64,000 bases of DNA from Sphingomonas sp. BGYR3 (GTDB lineage Bacteria; Pseudomonadota; Alphaproteobacteria; Sphingomonadales; Sphingomonadaceae), in assembly GCF_025153455.1 (NCBI RefSeq), contig NZ_JANZNT010000001.1, positions 1,426,001 through 1,490,000 on the forward strand, in the 5' to 3' direction. Below the pieces are notes generated by a model. The model saw only the letters and a list, made by a program, of their open reading frames with translations, did not search any database and was not told the origin of the DNA. Positions 42,696-55,811 of this stretch are shown piece after piece. The position numbers were made by a program, and so were the translations under genes. Position 1 is the first letter of the stretch; every line of letters begins with the position of its first letter.

Positions 42696-43496
42696 ATGCC
42701 CGCCGACCTGCGCCCCGTCCTGTTCTTTGATTCCGGGATCGGCGGCCTGTCCGTGCTTGGCCCGTCCCGTGCGGTGCTGCCGCAGATGCCGCTGGTCTAT
42801 GTCGCCGATTCGGCGGGCTATCCCTATGGCACTCGAAGCGAGGCGGAAATTGCGGCGCGCGTGCCCGCCCTTTTGGGCAGGCTGGCGGAACGGTTCGATC
42901 CCCGACTGATCGTGATTGCGTGCAACACCGCATCCACCATCGCGCTGTCGGCGGTGCGATCGGCGCTTGATCTGCCGATCGTCGGGACGGTCCCCGCGAT
43001 CAAGCCCGCCGCCGAACTCAGCCGGACACGCGTCATCGGCGTGCTGGGCACAGAGGCAACGGTGCGCCAGCCCTATGTCGACGATCTTGCGGCACGCTTT
43101 GCCCCCGACTGTACCGTCATCCGGCACGGATCGGCGGCGCTGGTCGACCTGGCCGAACGGCACCTGGCGGGCGAACCGACCGAACCGGCGGAATATCGCG
43201 CTGTTCTGGACGGCCTGTTCACACAGCCCGATGGCGACCGCATCGACGTGATCGTCAATGCCTGCACGCATTTCCCGCTGGTCGAGGCGCAGCTGGCCGC
43301 CGCCACGGCGCATCCCGTCCGCTTTGTCGATGGCGGACCCGGGATCGCACGGCGCATCGCCCATCTGACCGATGGTCAGGCATGGCCGGACACCCCGCCG
43401 CCGGGGCAGGCGGTCTTTACCCGCATGGACGATCATTCCCGCCGATTGGCCCCGGCGCTCAACCGGTTCGGCATCACCGAAATCGGGCCGCTCTGA
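42696..43496 (+). CDS. murI: Glutamate racemase
   Basis: MurI makes D-glutamate for peptidoglycan. It has 266 residues with LFFDSGIGGLSVLGP at the N-terminus, the first catalytic Cys at about 76 in VIACNTASTIAL and the second in VNACTHFPLVEAQL. In-frame ATGs at 42669 and 42687 exist; 42696 is chosen because AGGA lies eight bases upstream and the length fits the family. Confidence 0.94.
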   Translation: MPADLRPVLFFDSGIGGLSVLGPSRAVLPQMPLVYVADSAGYPYGTRSEAEIAARVPALLGRLAERFDPRLIVIACNTASTIALSAVRSALDLPIVGTVPAIKPAAELSRTRVIGVLGTEATVRQPYVDDLAARFAPDCTVIRHGSAALVDLAERHLAGEPTEPAEYRAVLDGLFTQPDGDRIDVIVNACTHFPLVEAQLAAATAHPVRFVDGGPGIARRIAHLTDGQAWPDTPPPGQAVFTRMDDHSRRLAPALNRFGITEIGPL

Positions 43497-43522
43497 CGCC
43501 CCGTCCGGCGGATCTGCTCCGG

Positions 43523-43684
43523 TCAGCCGTTCGTCAGTTCAGGGGTCACCCCGCCGATCAGCGATCGATAGCGTCGCTCCATCGCCCGATGCGCCATGCG
43601 GACGGACGTGTCGTTGGACTGTTCGGCAAGCTGGCGGCACTGCGCGGCGCGCCGTTGATAATAGGCCCGATCATCAGCGATCAT
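43523..43684 (-). CDS. Small helical protein, unknown function
   Basis: A 53-residue protein, MIADDRAYYQRRAAQCRQLAEQSND..., predicted to be two charged helices. Short proteins starting with this RAYYxxRAxxE/Q pattern are common in sphingomonads, but I know of no function. AGGG precedes the ATG at 43684 by eight bases. The frame stays open to 43873, but that part is unlike a protein. It converges with murI. Confidence 0.55.
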   Translation of the reverse strand: MIADDRAYYQRRAAQCRQLAEQSNDTSVRMAHRAMERRYRSLIGGVTPELTNG

Positions 43685-43747
43685 CGGATTGCCCTTTCGG
43701 CCCGCAATCAAGGCGTGGCCACAGGAGATACGACTCAGGGGGTCGTA

Positions 43748-43807
43748 ATGAATAAACCCTATCACATTGATCGCCGGACGGGGGCGAATTGCGACAAAGC
43801 GTTGTAA
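43748..43807 (+). CDS. Possible 19-residue upstream ORF before hemA
   Basis: ATG at 43748 follows a strong ribosome site (AGGGGG, six bases before it) and encodes MNKPYHIDRRTGANCDKAL before a TAA. It lies 107 bases before the hemA start on the same strand, in an otherwise non-coding 230-base region. It could be a leader peptide or a chance frame. Confidence 0.3.
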   Translation: MNKPYHIDRRTGANCDKAL

Positions 43808-43914
43808 AAAGCTGAATTGTTTCAGTTTCTTGGTGGACACGGCAGGGTTGATGGCCGCGGATGCCCGCCCCAAGATGCTGGAAATGCTGTTCGATTGCCG
43901 CTAATGGCCCCGTG

Positions 43915-47750
<3,836 letters not shown>

Positions 47751-47770
47751 TCAATTCCGAGTCGCTCCTG

Positions 47771-47807
47771 CCGGTCGCCCGCGCGGCAACCGGCGGCGGG
47801 CGGCCGG
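47771..47807 (+). terminator. Hairpin after gyrB
   Basis: CCGGTCGCCCGC (47771-47782) pairs with GCGGGCGGCCGG (47796-47807), with one G-T pair, around a 13-base loop and followed by TT only. It is 20 bases after the gyrB stop and is probably its terminator. The remaining bases up to 47897 show nothing else. Confidence 0.55.
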
Positions 47808-47897
47808 TTCCATCGAATTGGGGTCATCCGTCGCCGGACTCCCACTGTTCGCCGCAACCTGCTGGTCAGGTGAGCGGAGTCTCCGCATGGCAATCCC

Positions 47898-48314
47898 ATG
47901 CGAAGGGGGCTTCGATATCTTGCGGCATTGCTGGCGGTGGCAGCACCAGCCTGTGCATCCCATGGCGGCGAGGCGGATGTCATCGCCGCTCCGGTGGTGT
48001 TTCAGACCGGCATGGCCAGCTTTTTCGCCGCTGAAATGGCCGGTCGTCGTACCGCCAGCGGCGAACGCTGCGATCCGGGCAGCCTGACCGCGGCGCACCG
48101 CACCCTGCCCTTCGGCACCCGCGTCCGGGTGACCAATCCCGACACCGGCAAATCGGTCATCGTCCGCATCAACGATCGCGGCCCCTTTGCCCGTGGCCGC
48201 GTGATCGACCTGTCCCGCGCCGCCGCCAATGAAATCGGCCTGGTCGCGCGCGGCCATGGCGAGGTGCATCTGGCACTGGCCGATCAGGACCAGGACGCGC
48301 AGCCCGCGGATTGA
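47898..48314 (+). CDS. RlpA-like septal ring lytic transglycosylase domain protein
   Basis: A 138-residue secreted protein with a signal peptide (possible lipobox APAC) and one double-psi beta-barrel domain: ASFFAAEMAGRRTASGERCDPGSLTAAHRTLPFGTRVRVTNPDTGKSVIVRINDRGPFARGRVIDLSRAAANEIGL. This is the RlpA signature, including the catalytic-region Asp in NDRGPF. It lacks the SPOR domain that sends RlpA to division septa, so it is a short form. The peptidoglycan target is inferred from the family. Confidence 0.88.
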   Translation: MRRGLRYLAALLAVAAPACASHGGEADVIAAPVVFQTGMASFFAAEMAGRRTASGERCDPGSLTAAHRTLPFGTRVRVTNPDTGKSVIVRINDRGPFARGRVIDLSRAAANEIGLVARGHGEVHLALADQDQDAQPAD

Positions 48315-48359
48315 TCCGGTGGTTGGCGCATTCCCGCAAACGCGCTAGCGCATGGCGGC

Positions 48360-48773
48360 ATGAGCAGCCGCCATTCCATCTCGATCACCGCCATGCCGGA
48401 CGACATCGACCAGCTGGGTCATGTCAACAATGCCGTCTGGGTGCGCTGGATTCAGGATGTAGCCGCCGCGCACTGGCACGCCGTCGCCCGGCCTGAGCAT
48501 CAGGAAACCTATGTCTGGGTCGTGGTCCGGCACGAAATCGATTATCGCGGCAATGTGACCGTCGGTCAGACGGTGCGCGCCGACACCTGGGTCGGCGATC
48601 ATGGCGGCGCCCGGTTCGACCGCTTCGTCCGCTTCACCGGCCCCGATGGCCGGGTGAAGGTGGAGGCAAAGACCACCTGGGCGCTGGTCGATATCGCCAC
48701 CGGCCGGATCAGCCGCCTGACCCCGGAAATCGCAGCGCCGTTTCTGGTCGACGACGGCACGGGCCAGGACTGA
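48360..48773 (+). CDS. Acyl-CoA thioesterase (YbgC/FadM hot-dog family)
   Basis: A 137-residue hot-dog protein. The 4-hydroxybenzoyl-CoA-thioesterase signature DDIDQLGHVNNAVWVRWIQDVAAAH has the active-site Asp (residue 15 or 17) and HVNN. It is followed by the beta-sheet segment VRHEIDYRGNVTVGQTVRADTWV. Acyl-chain specificity is not predictable. It stands 45 bases after the RlpA gene and converges with ppc. Confidence 0.88.
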   Translation: MSSRHSISITAMPDDIDQLGHVNNAVWVRWIQDVAAAHWHAVARPEHQETYVWVVVRHEIDYRGNVTVGQTVRADTWVGDHGGARFDRFVRFTGPDGRVKVEAKTTWALVDIATGRISRLTPEIAAPFLVDDGTGQD

Positions 48774-48784
48774 CCGGTCCGCCG

Positions 48785-51460
48785 CTAACCGCTGTTGCGC
48801 AGCGCCGTGGCGATGGCGTTGATCGTCAGCAGGATGCCCTCCTCGATCCGCGGATCAGCCTCGCCCGCCCGGTGCCGCTTCAGCAGTTCGACCTGCAACA
48901 GGTTCAGCGGCTCGATATAGGGCAGTCGCAGGCGCACGGACGTTTCGGTCACCGGCTGATGTTCCAGCAGGCGCGACTGACCCGTCACCGTCAGCAGCCC
49001 CTCGCACGTCAGCGACCAGCCATCGCGGATCTGCCCGAAAATCGCATCGGCGGCGTCCCGGTCCTCGACCAGCGCGGCATATCGCGCCGCCAGGCCCATG
49101 TCCGATTTCGCCAGCACCATTTCCATGTTGGACAGGGTGGCGGCGAACAGCGGCCATTGCTGATGCATCGCGCTCAGCAGCCCCTTGTCGGGGAATGCGG
49201 CGATCGCCTGACCCACGCCGAACCATCCGGGCAGCATCACCCGCGCCTGTGCCCAGCTGAACACCCAGGGGATCGCGCGCAGATCCTCGATCGCGTCGGA
49301 TTTCTTGCGGCTGGCCGGGCGCGATCCGATCTTCAGGCCGGCAATCTCGTTGATCGGCGTCATCTGCCGGAAAAACTGCCGGAACCCCGGCGTTTCGTAC
49401 ACCAGCCCGCGATAGGTGGAAAAGGCGGTCGCCGACAGGGCGTCCATCGCCGCCTCGAACCGCGCCTGATCGGCATGGGGCAGCCGCGCCGGCTCCATGC
49501 TGGCCAGCAGGGTGGCGGACACCATGGTTTCCAGATTGGCCGCCGCCTGTTCGACCGAGCCATATTTGGCGGCGATCACCTCGCCCTGTTCGGTAATGCG
49601 GATGCGGCCGCCCACCGTCCCGGCGGGCTGGGCGCGGATCGCGGCAAAGGCGGAACCCCCGCCCCGGCCGACCGCCCCGCCGCGGCCATGGAACAGCTGC
49701 AACCGCACGCCCGCTGCATCGAACACCGGTTTCAGCGCCGTCGATCCCTTGGACAGTTGCCAGGTGGAGGTCAGATAGCCGCCATCCTTGTTGCTGTCCG
49801 AATATCCGATCATCACCTCCTGGTACCCGCGCGCACGGGCGATGCTGGCCACTGCGGGCTGGGCCAGGAACCGCTCCATGATCGCCGCGCCCGCCTCCAG
49901 ATCGGCGACCGTCTCGAACAGCGGCACGGCCATGATCGCTGCCTCGGGCGGCTCGCCGGGGCGATACAGGCCCACCTCGCGCAACAGCAGATTGACCTCC
50001 ATCAGGTCGGAAACCGACTGGGTCATCGACACGATATATTGCCGGATCGCGGCTGCACCGAACCGTTCATGCACGCTGGCTGCGGTTCGCAGGATGGCCA
50101 GCTCGCCCGCCGTTTCCTCGGAATAATCGCCATGCGGCACCGACAGCGGACGCGGGCTGGCCAATTCGCGCGACAGCAGCGCGATCCGCGCCTCCTCATC
50201 CAGCGCGGCATAGTCCGCCTCGACGCCCGCAACCTTGAGCAGTTCGGCCACCACCCGCTCATGCACGGCACTGTTCTGGCGCATGTCGAGCGTGGCCAGG
50301 TGAAATCCGAACACCTCGACTGCCCGGATCAGCCGGCCCAGCGCGCCGCCCGTGGCCAGCGTGCCGCCCCCGCTGGAGGCAAGGCCGTGCGCGATCGCCA
50401 CCAGGTCGCGGCGAAACTCGCCCGGCCCGGCATAGGCATCCCCGCTCAGGAACCCCGGCCGGGGCGGTTCGCTGCCCGCCAGCTGGCGATGGGTTTCGGC
50501 CAGCCGGGCATAAATGCCCGACAGCGCCCGGCGATACGGCTCGTCCGCCCGGCTGGTCGCGCCATCGCCGCTCGCCTCGGCCAGTGCCAGCACGGCATCG
50601 GTCACAGCGACATGGCGGGTGGAAATGGACAGCTCTGCGCCCAGCTTGTGGATCGCATCCAGATAATGGCCGATGACCGCCTCTGCCGCCCGGCGGAACG
50701 CATGGGCCATCGCATCGGCGGTGACGAACGGATTGCCGTCGCGGTCGCCGCCGATCCAGCTGCCCGGCCGCAGAAATGCGGGCACCCGTTCGCCCAGCAG
50801 CCGGTCCCAGCGGGCATAGAGCAGCGGCAGCGCGGGCAGGAACACCTCACGCAGATAGGACAGGGCGGTTTCCACCTCGTCCGCCACCTTCAGCTTGTCG
50901 GGGCGCAGCACCCGCGTCTGCCAAAGGAGCGCGATCTGGCGCAGCAGCGCCTCGTCCACCGCATCGCCATCGGGCGTCGTCCCCTCACCCCGGTCGCGCA
51001 TCGCCATCAATTCGGCGATGCGATTGCGATGGTCGATCAGGCTCTTGCGCCGCACCTCCGTGGGGTGCGCGGTCAGCACCGGCGCGATCAGCCCGTCGGC
51101 CAGCAGGTCGCGGACCGCGGCGGCATCGATGCCATGCTCCTTCAGCTTCGCCAGCGCATCGTCGACGCCGGTGCCGGGATCGACGGAGACGCCCTGCCGG
51201 TCCTCCGCCAGATTGGCCAGCATCGAAAACAGCATGAACCCGCGCGCAAACTCCAGTGCCTCGTCCAGGTCAAGGCCGGACAATTCGGCATCGCTCGCCT
51301 CGCCGCCGGGCGTTTCGATATGGCGCCGCACCGATGCAGAGCGAATCGCCTCGATCCGGTTGAACAGCGCTTCTCCGCCATAGGCGCGGATGACGTCGCC
51401 CAGCATGCCGCCAAGCAGTTTCAGATCGGGGTGATTTGCGATGGTGGGAAGCGTGGCCAT
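48785..51460 (-). CDS. ppc: Phosphoenolpyruvate carboxylase
   Basis: PEPC makes oxaloacetate from PEP and bicarbonate to refill the TCA cycle. It has 891 residues, normal for the family. Both active-site signatures are present: [13 protein letters not shown] (catalytic His) and [20 protein letters not shown], along with [28 protein letters not shown] and the C-terminal [13 protein letters not shown]. An in-frame ATG at 51475 would add five residues. It is divergent from frmA across 118 bases. Confidence 0.97.
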   Translation of the reverse strand: MATLPTIANHPDLKLLGGMLGDVIRAYGGEALFNRIEAIRSASVRRHIETPGGEASDAELSGLDLDEALEFARGFMLFSMLANLAEDRQGVSVDPGTGVDDALAKLKEHGIDAAAVRDLLADGLIAPVLTAHPTEVRRKSLIDHRNRIAELMAMRDRGEGTTPDGDAVDEALLRQIALLWQTRVLRPDKLKVADEVETALSYLREVFLPALPLLYARWDRLLGERVPAFLRPGSWIGGDRDGNPFVTADAMAHAFRRAAEAVIGHYLDAIHKLGAELSISTRHVAVTDAVLALAEASGDGATSRADEPYRRALSGIYARLAETHRQLAGSEPPRPGFLSGDAYAGPGEFRRDLVAIAHGLASSGGGTLATGGALGRLIRAVEVFGFHLATLDMRQNSAVHERVVAELLKVAGVEADYAALDEEARIALLSRELASPRPLSVPHGDYSEETAGELAILRTAASVHERFGAAAIRQYIVSMTQSVSDLMEVNLLLREVGLYRPGEPPEAAIMAVPLFETVADLEAGAAIMERFLAQPAVASIARARGYQEVMIGYSDSNKDGGYLTSTWQLSKGSTALKPVFDAAGVRLQLFHGRGGAVGRGGGSAFAAIRAQPAGTVGGRIRITEQGEVIAAKYGSVEQAAANLETMVSATLLASMEPARLPHADQARFEAAMDALSATAFSTYRGLVYETPGFRQFFRQMTPINEIAGLKIGSRPASRKKSDAIEDLRAIPWVFSWAQARVMLPGWFGVGQAIAAFPDKGLLSAMHQQWPLFAATLSNMEMVLAKSDMGLAARYAALVEDRDAADAIFGQIRDGWSLTCEGLLTVTGQSRLLEHQPVTETSVRLRLPYIEPLNLLQVELLKRHRAGEADPRIEEGILLTINAIATALRNSG

Positions 51461-51578
51461 GCAATTATGCTGCACCGCAACCGCATTTTGCGCAACGCAT
51501 TGTTATCGGTATCGCCTCTTTGCGCATAGCTATTCGCCCGCTAACCGCTACCGTGAAATACCATCGTGGAGCACCCCA

Positions 51579-52691
51579 ATGAAAACCCGTGCCGCCGTCG
51601 CCTTTGCCGCGAAACAGCCGCTCGAAATCGTCGAGCTTGATCTGGAAGGGCCAAAGGCCGGCGAGGTGCTGGTCGAAATCATGGCGACTGGCATCTGCCA
51701 CACCGATGCCTATACGCTGGACGGGTTCGACAGCGAGGGGATTTTTCCCAGCGTGCTGGGGCATGAAGGCGCGGGCATCGTGCGCGAGGTCGGCCCCGGC
51801 GTCACTTCGGTAAAGCCCGGCGATCACGTCATCCCGCTCTATACCCCCGAATGTCGCCAGTGTAAGTCGTGCCTCAGCGGCAAGACCAACCTGTGCACCG
51901 CGATCCGCGCGACCCAGGGCAAGGGACTGATGCCCGACGGGACGACCCGGTTCAGCTACAAGGGGCAGCCGGTCTTTCATTACATGGGCTGTTCGACCTT
52001 TTCGAACTTCACCGTCCTGCCCGAAATCGCGGTGGCGAAAATCCGCGAGGACGCGCCGTTCCAGTCGAGCTGCTATATCGGTTGCGGCGTGACGACCGGT
52101 GTGGGCGCGGTCATCAACACCGCCAAGGTGCAGGTGGGCGACAATGTCGTCGTCTTCGGTCTGGGCGGCATTGGCCTCAACGTCATTCAGGGCGCCCGGC
52201 TGGCGGGTGCGGACCGGATCATCGGCGTCGACATCAACCCGGAACGCGAGGAATGGGGCCGCCGCTTCGGCATGACCGCGTTCCTGAACAGCAAGGGGAT
52301 GAGCCGCGAGGACGTGGTGGCCCGGATCGTCGAGATGACGGACGGCGGCGCGGACTATACCTTTGACGCCACCGGCAACACCGATGTGATGCGTACCGCG
52401 CTTGAGGCGTGCCATCGCGGCTGGGGTACCAGCATCATCATCGGCGTGGCAGAGGCGGGCAAGGAAATCGCCACCCGCCCGTTCCAGCTGGTGACGGGCC
52501 GCAACTGGCGCGGCACCGCGTTCGGCGGGGCAAAGGGGCGGACCGACGTTCCCAAGATCGTGGACATGTACATGCAGGGCAAGATCGAGATCGATCCGAT
52601 GATCACCCATGTCATGGGGCTTGAGGAGATCAACACCGCGTTCGACCTGATGCACGCGGGCAAGAGCATCCGCAGCGTCGTGGTCTATTAA
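51579..52691 (+). CDS. frmA: S-(hydroxymethyl)glutathione dehydrogenase / class III alcohol dehydrogenase
   Basis: Oxidises the formaldehyde-glutathione adduct with NAD. It has 370 residues beginning [34 protein letters not shown]. Catalytic zinc ligands are Cys40 in GICHTDAY and His62 in LGHEGAGIV; the structural zinc Cys are 92, 95, 98 and 106 in [16 protein letters not shown]. The Rossmann loop [30 protein letters not shown] is class III-like. GTGGAG precedes the ATG at 51579. It leads a unit with a VOC gene and fghA. Confidence 0.96.
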   Translation: MKTRAAVAFAAKQPLEIVELDLEGPKAGEVLVEIMATGICHTDAYTLDGFDSEGIFPSVLGHEGAGIVREVGPGVTSVKPGDHVIPLYTPECRQCKSCLSGKTNLCTAIRATQGKGLMPDGTTRFSYKGQPVFHYMGCSTFSNFTVLPEIAVAKIREDAPFQSSCYIGCGVTTGVGAVINTAKVQVGDNVVVFGLGGIGLNVIQGARLAGADRIIGVDINPEREEWGRRFGMTAFLNSKGMSREDVVARIVEMTDGGADYTFDATGNTDVMRTALEACHRGWGTSIIIGVAEAGKEIATRPFQLVTGRNWRGTAFGGAKGRTDVPKIVDMYMQGKIEIDPMITHVMGLEEINTAFDLMHAGKSIRSVVVY

Positions 52692-52706
52692 GCGAAAGAC
52701 AGCACT

Positions 52707-52725
52707 GGGCGCACAATTCGCGCCC
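52707..52725 (+). terminator. Small hairpin between frmA and the VOC gene
   Basis: GGGCGC (52707-52712) and GCGCCC (52720-52725) pair perfectly around a 7-base loop. A C-run, not T-run, follows. It may lower expression of the two downstream genes rather than stop it. Confidence 0.4.
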
Positions 52726-52751
52726 TCCCCCCGAGTGACGGAGTAACGGCA

Positions 52752-53141
52752 ATGTTGAATCACGTGATGGTCGGATCAAGCGACCTGGACCGGTCAAAGG
52801 CATTTTATGACAAGGTGCTGGCAGTGCTGGGTGCGGGCGAGCCGCTGAGCAATATTGCGCCAAGCGGGCACACCCGCCTCATCTACATGCACGACGGCAC
52901 AATGTTCATCGTGACACAGCCAATCAACAGCGAACCGGCGACGGTCGCCAATGGCGGGACGATCGCGTTCAAGTGCCACTCGGCGGAACAGGTCAAGACG
53001 TTCCACGATGTCGCCGTCGCGGCCGGGGGCACGTCGTGCGAAGATCCGCCGGGCCTGCGTGACGGCAGCCTGGGGCCGATGCACCTGTCCTATGTGCGCG
53101 ATCCCGATGGCCACAAGCTGTGCGCGATCTGGCGGCCCTGA
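52752..53141 (+). CDS. VOC (glyoxalase/bleomycin resistance) family protein
   Basis: A 129-residue vicinal-oxygen-chelate protein: MLNHVMVGSSDLDRSKAFYDKVLAVLG at the start (metal His4) and HLSYVRDPDGHKLCAIWRP at the end. It stands between the two formaldehyde-detoxification genes in the same direction, 60 bases after frmA and 2 bases before fghA. It may handle a glutathione adduct in the same pathway, but this is inference from position; the substrate is unknown. Confidence 0.85.
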   Translation: MLNHVMVGSSDLDRSKAFYDKVLAVLGAGEPLSNIAPSGHTRLIYMHDGTMFIVTQPINSEPATVANGGTIAFKCHSAEQVKTFHDVAVAAGGTSCEDPPGLRDGSLGPMHLSYVRDPDGHKLCAIWRP

Positions 53142-53143
53142 CC

Positions 53144-53989
53144 ATGGAAACGGTTTCGACCGCGCGGGCATTCGGGGGGACGCAGGGTGTGTATCGCCAT
53201 GCGTCCTCGGCGACAGGCACGCCGATGACCTTTTCGGTCTATCTGCCGCCGCACCGGTCCGGCGACCGGATGCCCGTACTGTGGTATCTGTCCGGCCTGA
53301 CCTGCACCCACGCCAATGTCACGGAAAAGGGCGAGTATCGCCGCGCCTGCGCCGATCATGGCGTCATCTTTGTCGCGCCGGATACCAGCCCGCGCGGCGA
53401 CGAAGTGCCCGATGACGATGCCTATGATTTTGGCAAGGGCGCGGGCTTTTACGTCGATGCGACCGAAGCGCCCTGGGCCACGCATTTCCGGATGCGCAGT
53501 TATATCGAGGATGAGTTGCCGGCGCTGATCGCGCGCGAATTTCCGATGGCCGATCTGACGCGGCAGGGCATTACCGGCCATTCGATGGGCGGGCATGGCG
53601 CGCTGACCATCGCGCTGCGCCATGCGGACCGGTTCCGTTCGGTATCCGCCTTTGCCCCGATCAGTTCGCCGCTTGCCTGTCCCTGGGGGGAAAAGGCGCT
53701 GACCGGCTATCTGGGTGCGGATCGCGCCGCCTGGCGGGCCTATGACGCCTGCGCACTGATCGATGACGGCGCGGTTCTGCCCGATCTGCTGGTGGATCAG
53801 GGGGCGGCCGATCCGTTCCTGGCCGAACAGCTGAAACCCGAATTGCTGGAACAGGCCTGTTCACGCGCCGGGATCGATCTGACCCTACGGCTGCAACCGG
53901 GCTATGACCACAGCTACTATTTCATCTCGACCTTCATGGCCGATCATGTGGCGTGGCACGCGGAGCGGCTGACCGCCCCGCGTGACTGA
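53144..53989 (+). CDS. fghA: S-formylglutathione hydrolase
   Basis: Hydrolyses S-formylglutathione to formate and glutathione, the step after FrmA. It has 281 residues. The esterase-D family pattern is complete: LWYLSGLTCTHANVTEKGEYRRACADHGVIFVAPDTSPRGD, the nucleophile Ser147 in GHSMGGHGAL, SAFAPISSPLACPWGEKA, the acid in LVDQGAADPFL and the His in PGYDHSYYFISTF. The ATG at 53144 is two bases after the VOC stop. Confidence 0.96.
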   Translation: METVSTARAFGGTQGVYRHASSATGTPMTFSVYLPPHRSGDRMPVLWYLSGLTCTHANVTEKGEYRRACADHGVIFVAPDTSPRGDEVPDDDAYDFGKGAGFYVDATEAPWATHFRMRSYIEDELPALIAREFPMADLTRQGITGHSMGGHGALTIALRHADRFRSVSAFAPISSPLACPWGEKALTGYLGADRAAWRAYDACALIDDGAVLPDLLVDQGAADPFLAEQLKPELLEQACSRAGIDLTLRLQPGYDHSYYFISTFMADHVAWHAERLTAPRD

Positions 53990-53995
53990 ACACGC

Positions 53996-54304
53996 TTACA
54001 GCTGGTCGTCGTCCTCGTCGTCCAGGTCCAGATCATCGCGCTCGCCATCCAACGGCACGATCCCGTCCAGCTCGTCCTCGTCTTCGTCCTCGTCCTCATC
54101 CTCGTCCTCGCCAAGGATCGTGAGGTCATCCTCCTCCTCGTCCTGAACCGCGTCCGGGTCCTGACCCAGATCGGGATTCATGTCGTTCTGGATCACGCCG
54201 TCGCCGGGGCCGCCGCCTTCCACTTCCAGGATTTCGGCGCGCTGGCTTTCATCATAGCCGTCCTCGTCATAACCGTCGTCATTCGGTCCAAGGTCGAACA
54301 TCAT
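53996..54304 (-). CDS. Hyperacidic small protein, unknown function
   Basis: A 102-residue protein with about 45 % Asp+Glu, only two Arg and no Lys by my count. It includes the run EDEDEDEDEDEDE at about residues 66-78 and an acidic C-terminus. It has no signal peptide and no membrane helix. Asp/Glu codons in the run come from a repeated TCGTCC/TCCTCG unit on the plus strand. Such proteins may act as DNA mimics, Ca2+ or polyamine buffers, or partners of basic proteins; none is shown. It converges with fghA. Confidence 0.6.
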   Translation of the reverse strand: MMFDLGPNDDGYDEDGYDESQRAEILEVEGGGPGDGVIQNDMNPDLGQDPDAVQDEEEDDLTILGEDEDEDEDEDEDELDGIVPLDGERDDLDLDDEDDDQL

Positions 54305-54397
54305 TGCATCACCCTCCGTTTATGCCGACCGTCGGTGTGGCGGTCTTGCATGAACTGCGAACGAAGGCGTGTGTGGCGCGTTCCGGGGCGGTGAAAA

Positions 54398-55630
54398 TTA
54401 AGCCTGTTGGGGACGAAACAATCGTCCGCGCTCGGTCACCAGCACGATGCCCAGGCCAACCCCGCCGCACAGGACAAAGCCCAGCGTCAGCGGCACGGTG
54501 GTGCCGTCGAACGACTGGCCGATCACCGCGCCCAGCACCGCGCCGCCCAGGCTGGACACAAAGCCCTGCATGCTGGACGCCACGCCCGCAACCTGCCCCA
54601 TACGGTCCATCGCCATGGCCGAGAAATTGGTGTTGGCCAGCCCGAAACAGCCCATGGTCAGCGCCTGCATCACGATAAAGCTGCCCAGGGTTTCCCATCC
54701 CATCGCCTCGATGCCCAGATGGATCAGGGCAAAGCCGATCATGGCCAGCAACGCGCCATGGCTGATCACGCGCATTCCGAACCGCATGACGATACGGCTG
54801 TTCAGAAACGATGAAGCCGCCATCAGCCCGGCGACGCTGGCGAACACGATCACCAGCAATTCCGGCCGGCCGAACGTGTCGAACACGATCTGCTGCACCG
54901 ATCCGACAAACCCGAACAGCGCACCCGACACGCACGCCGCGGTCAGCGTGTATCCGACGGAACAGCGATCCGACAGGACGATGCGCGCGCTGCCCGCCAG
55001 CCGGCCGATGGACAGCGGGATCCGGTCGGCCGGTGCCAGCGTCTCCGGCATCCGCACCACGAACCAGGTCAGGACCAGCGATGCGACGATCGCAATGCCG
55101 CCGAAAATCCAGCGCCACGGCGCGAACAGCAGCACGAACTGGCCAAATGCCGGCGCGATGACCGGCGCGGCCATGAACACGATGAACGCCATGCTCATTA
55201 CCCGCGCCATGGCCCGTCCAGAAAAGCAGTCGCGGACCAGCGCGATGGTCACCACCCGCCCCGCCGCCACCGCCATGCCGGACACGAACCGCGCGATCAG
55301 CAACAGCGTGAAACTGGCGGAAAAGGCCGCGACGATGTTGGTCACGACATACAGCGCGATGGCGATGACCAGCACCGGCTTGCGCCCGAACCGGTCGGCC
55401 AGCGGGCCATGGACCAGCTGCGCCAGCGAAAAGCCGAGCAGAAAGGCGGTGATGACGAACTGCCGCCGATTATCCTCCGTCACGCCCAGCGCCTCGCCGA
55501 TGGCAGGCAGTGCGGGCAGCATCGAATCGATGCCCAGCGCCGTCAGCGCCATGATCGCCGCGATCAGCGCGACGAATTCGGCAAAGGGCAAGGGCGACCG
55601 GTCGAGCGATGCTCGCGCTGGGCTGTCCAC
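54398..55630 (-). CDS. Bcr/CflA family multidrug efflux MFS transporter
   Basis: A 12-helix major facilitator, 410 residues from GTG 55630. The Bcr/CflA marks are ALTALGIDSMLPALPAIGEALGV and the motif A-like LVHGPLADRFGRKPVLVIAIALYVV, followed by RFVSGMAVAAGRVVTIALVRDCFSGRAMARVMS. The frame is open to another GTG at 55681, but GGAG lies eight bases before 55630, which is chosen. Bcr/CflA pumps export bicyclomycin, chloramphenicol and sulfonamides in other bacteria; the substrate here is unknown. Confidence 0.88.
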   Translation of the reverse strand: MDSPARASLDRSPLPFAEFVALIAAIMALTALGIDSMLPALPAIGEALGVTEDNRRQFVITAFLLGFSLAQLVHGPLADRFGRKPVLVIAIALYVVTNIVAAFSASFTLLLIARFVSGMAVAAGRVVTIALVRDCFSGRAMARVMSMAFIVFMAAPVIAPAFGQFVLLFAPWRWIFGGIAIVASLVLTWFVVRMPETLAPADRIPLSIGRLAGSARIVLSDRCSVGYTLTAACVSGALFGFVGSVQQIVFDTFGRPELLVIVFASVAGLMAASSFLNSRIVMRFGMRVISHGALLAMIGFALIHLGIEAMGWETLGSFIVMQALTMGCFGLANTNFSAMAMDRMGQVAGVASSMQGFVSSLGGAVLGAVIGQSFDGTTVPLTLGFVLCGGVGLGIVLVTERGRLFRPQQA

Positions 55631-55811
55631 TGTGCTGGCTCCATGACGGGAGACCGCGAACGCGGCCGGATAACTGAACACGGACCGGTCGCATGGTGCA
55701 ACCGCCGGTCGCGATGCCTCTGCACCCGCCGGGCCCGCGTTTCAACCCTGTTCGGGGCGGATGGTTCATCCTATCTTGGCCCCATCAACAGCCATCACCC
55801 GGTCGGAACGA

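Noticed and set aside
43523-43873. A longer 116-residue version of the small protein near murI.
   Set aside because: The first 63 residues do not look like protein and overlap the hemA upstream region; ATG 43684 has a good ribosome site.
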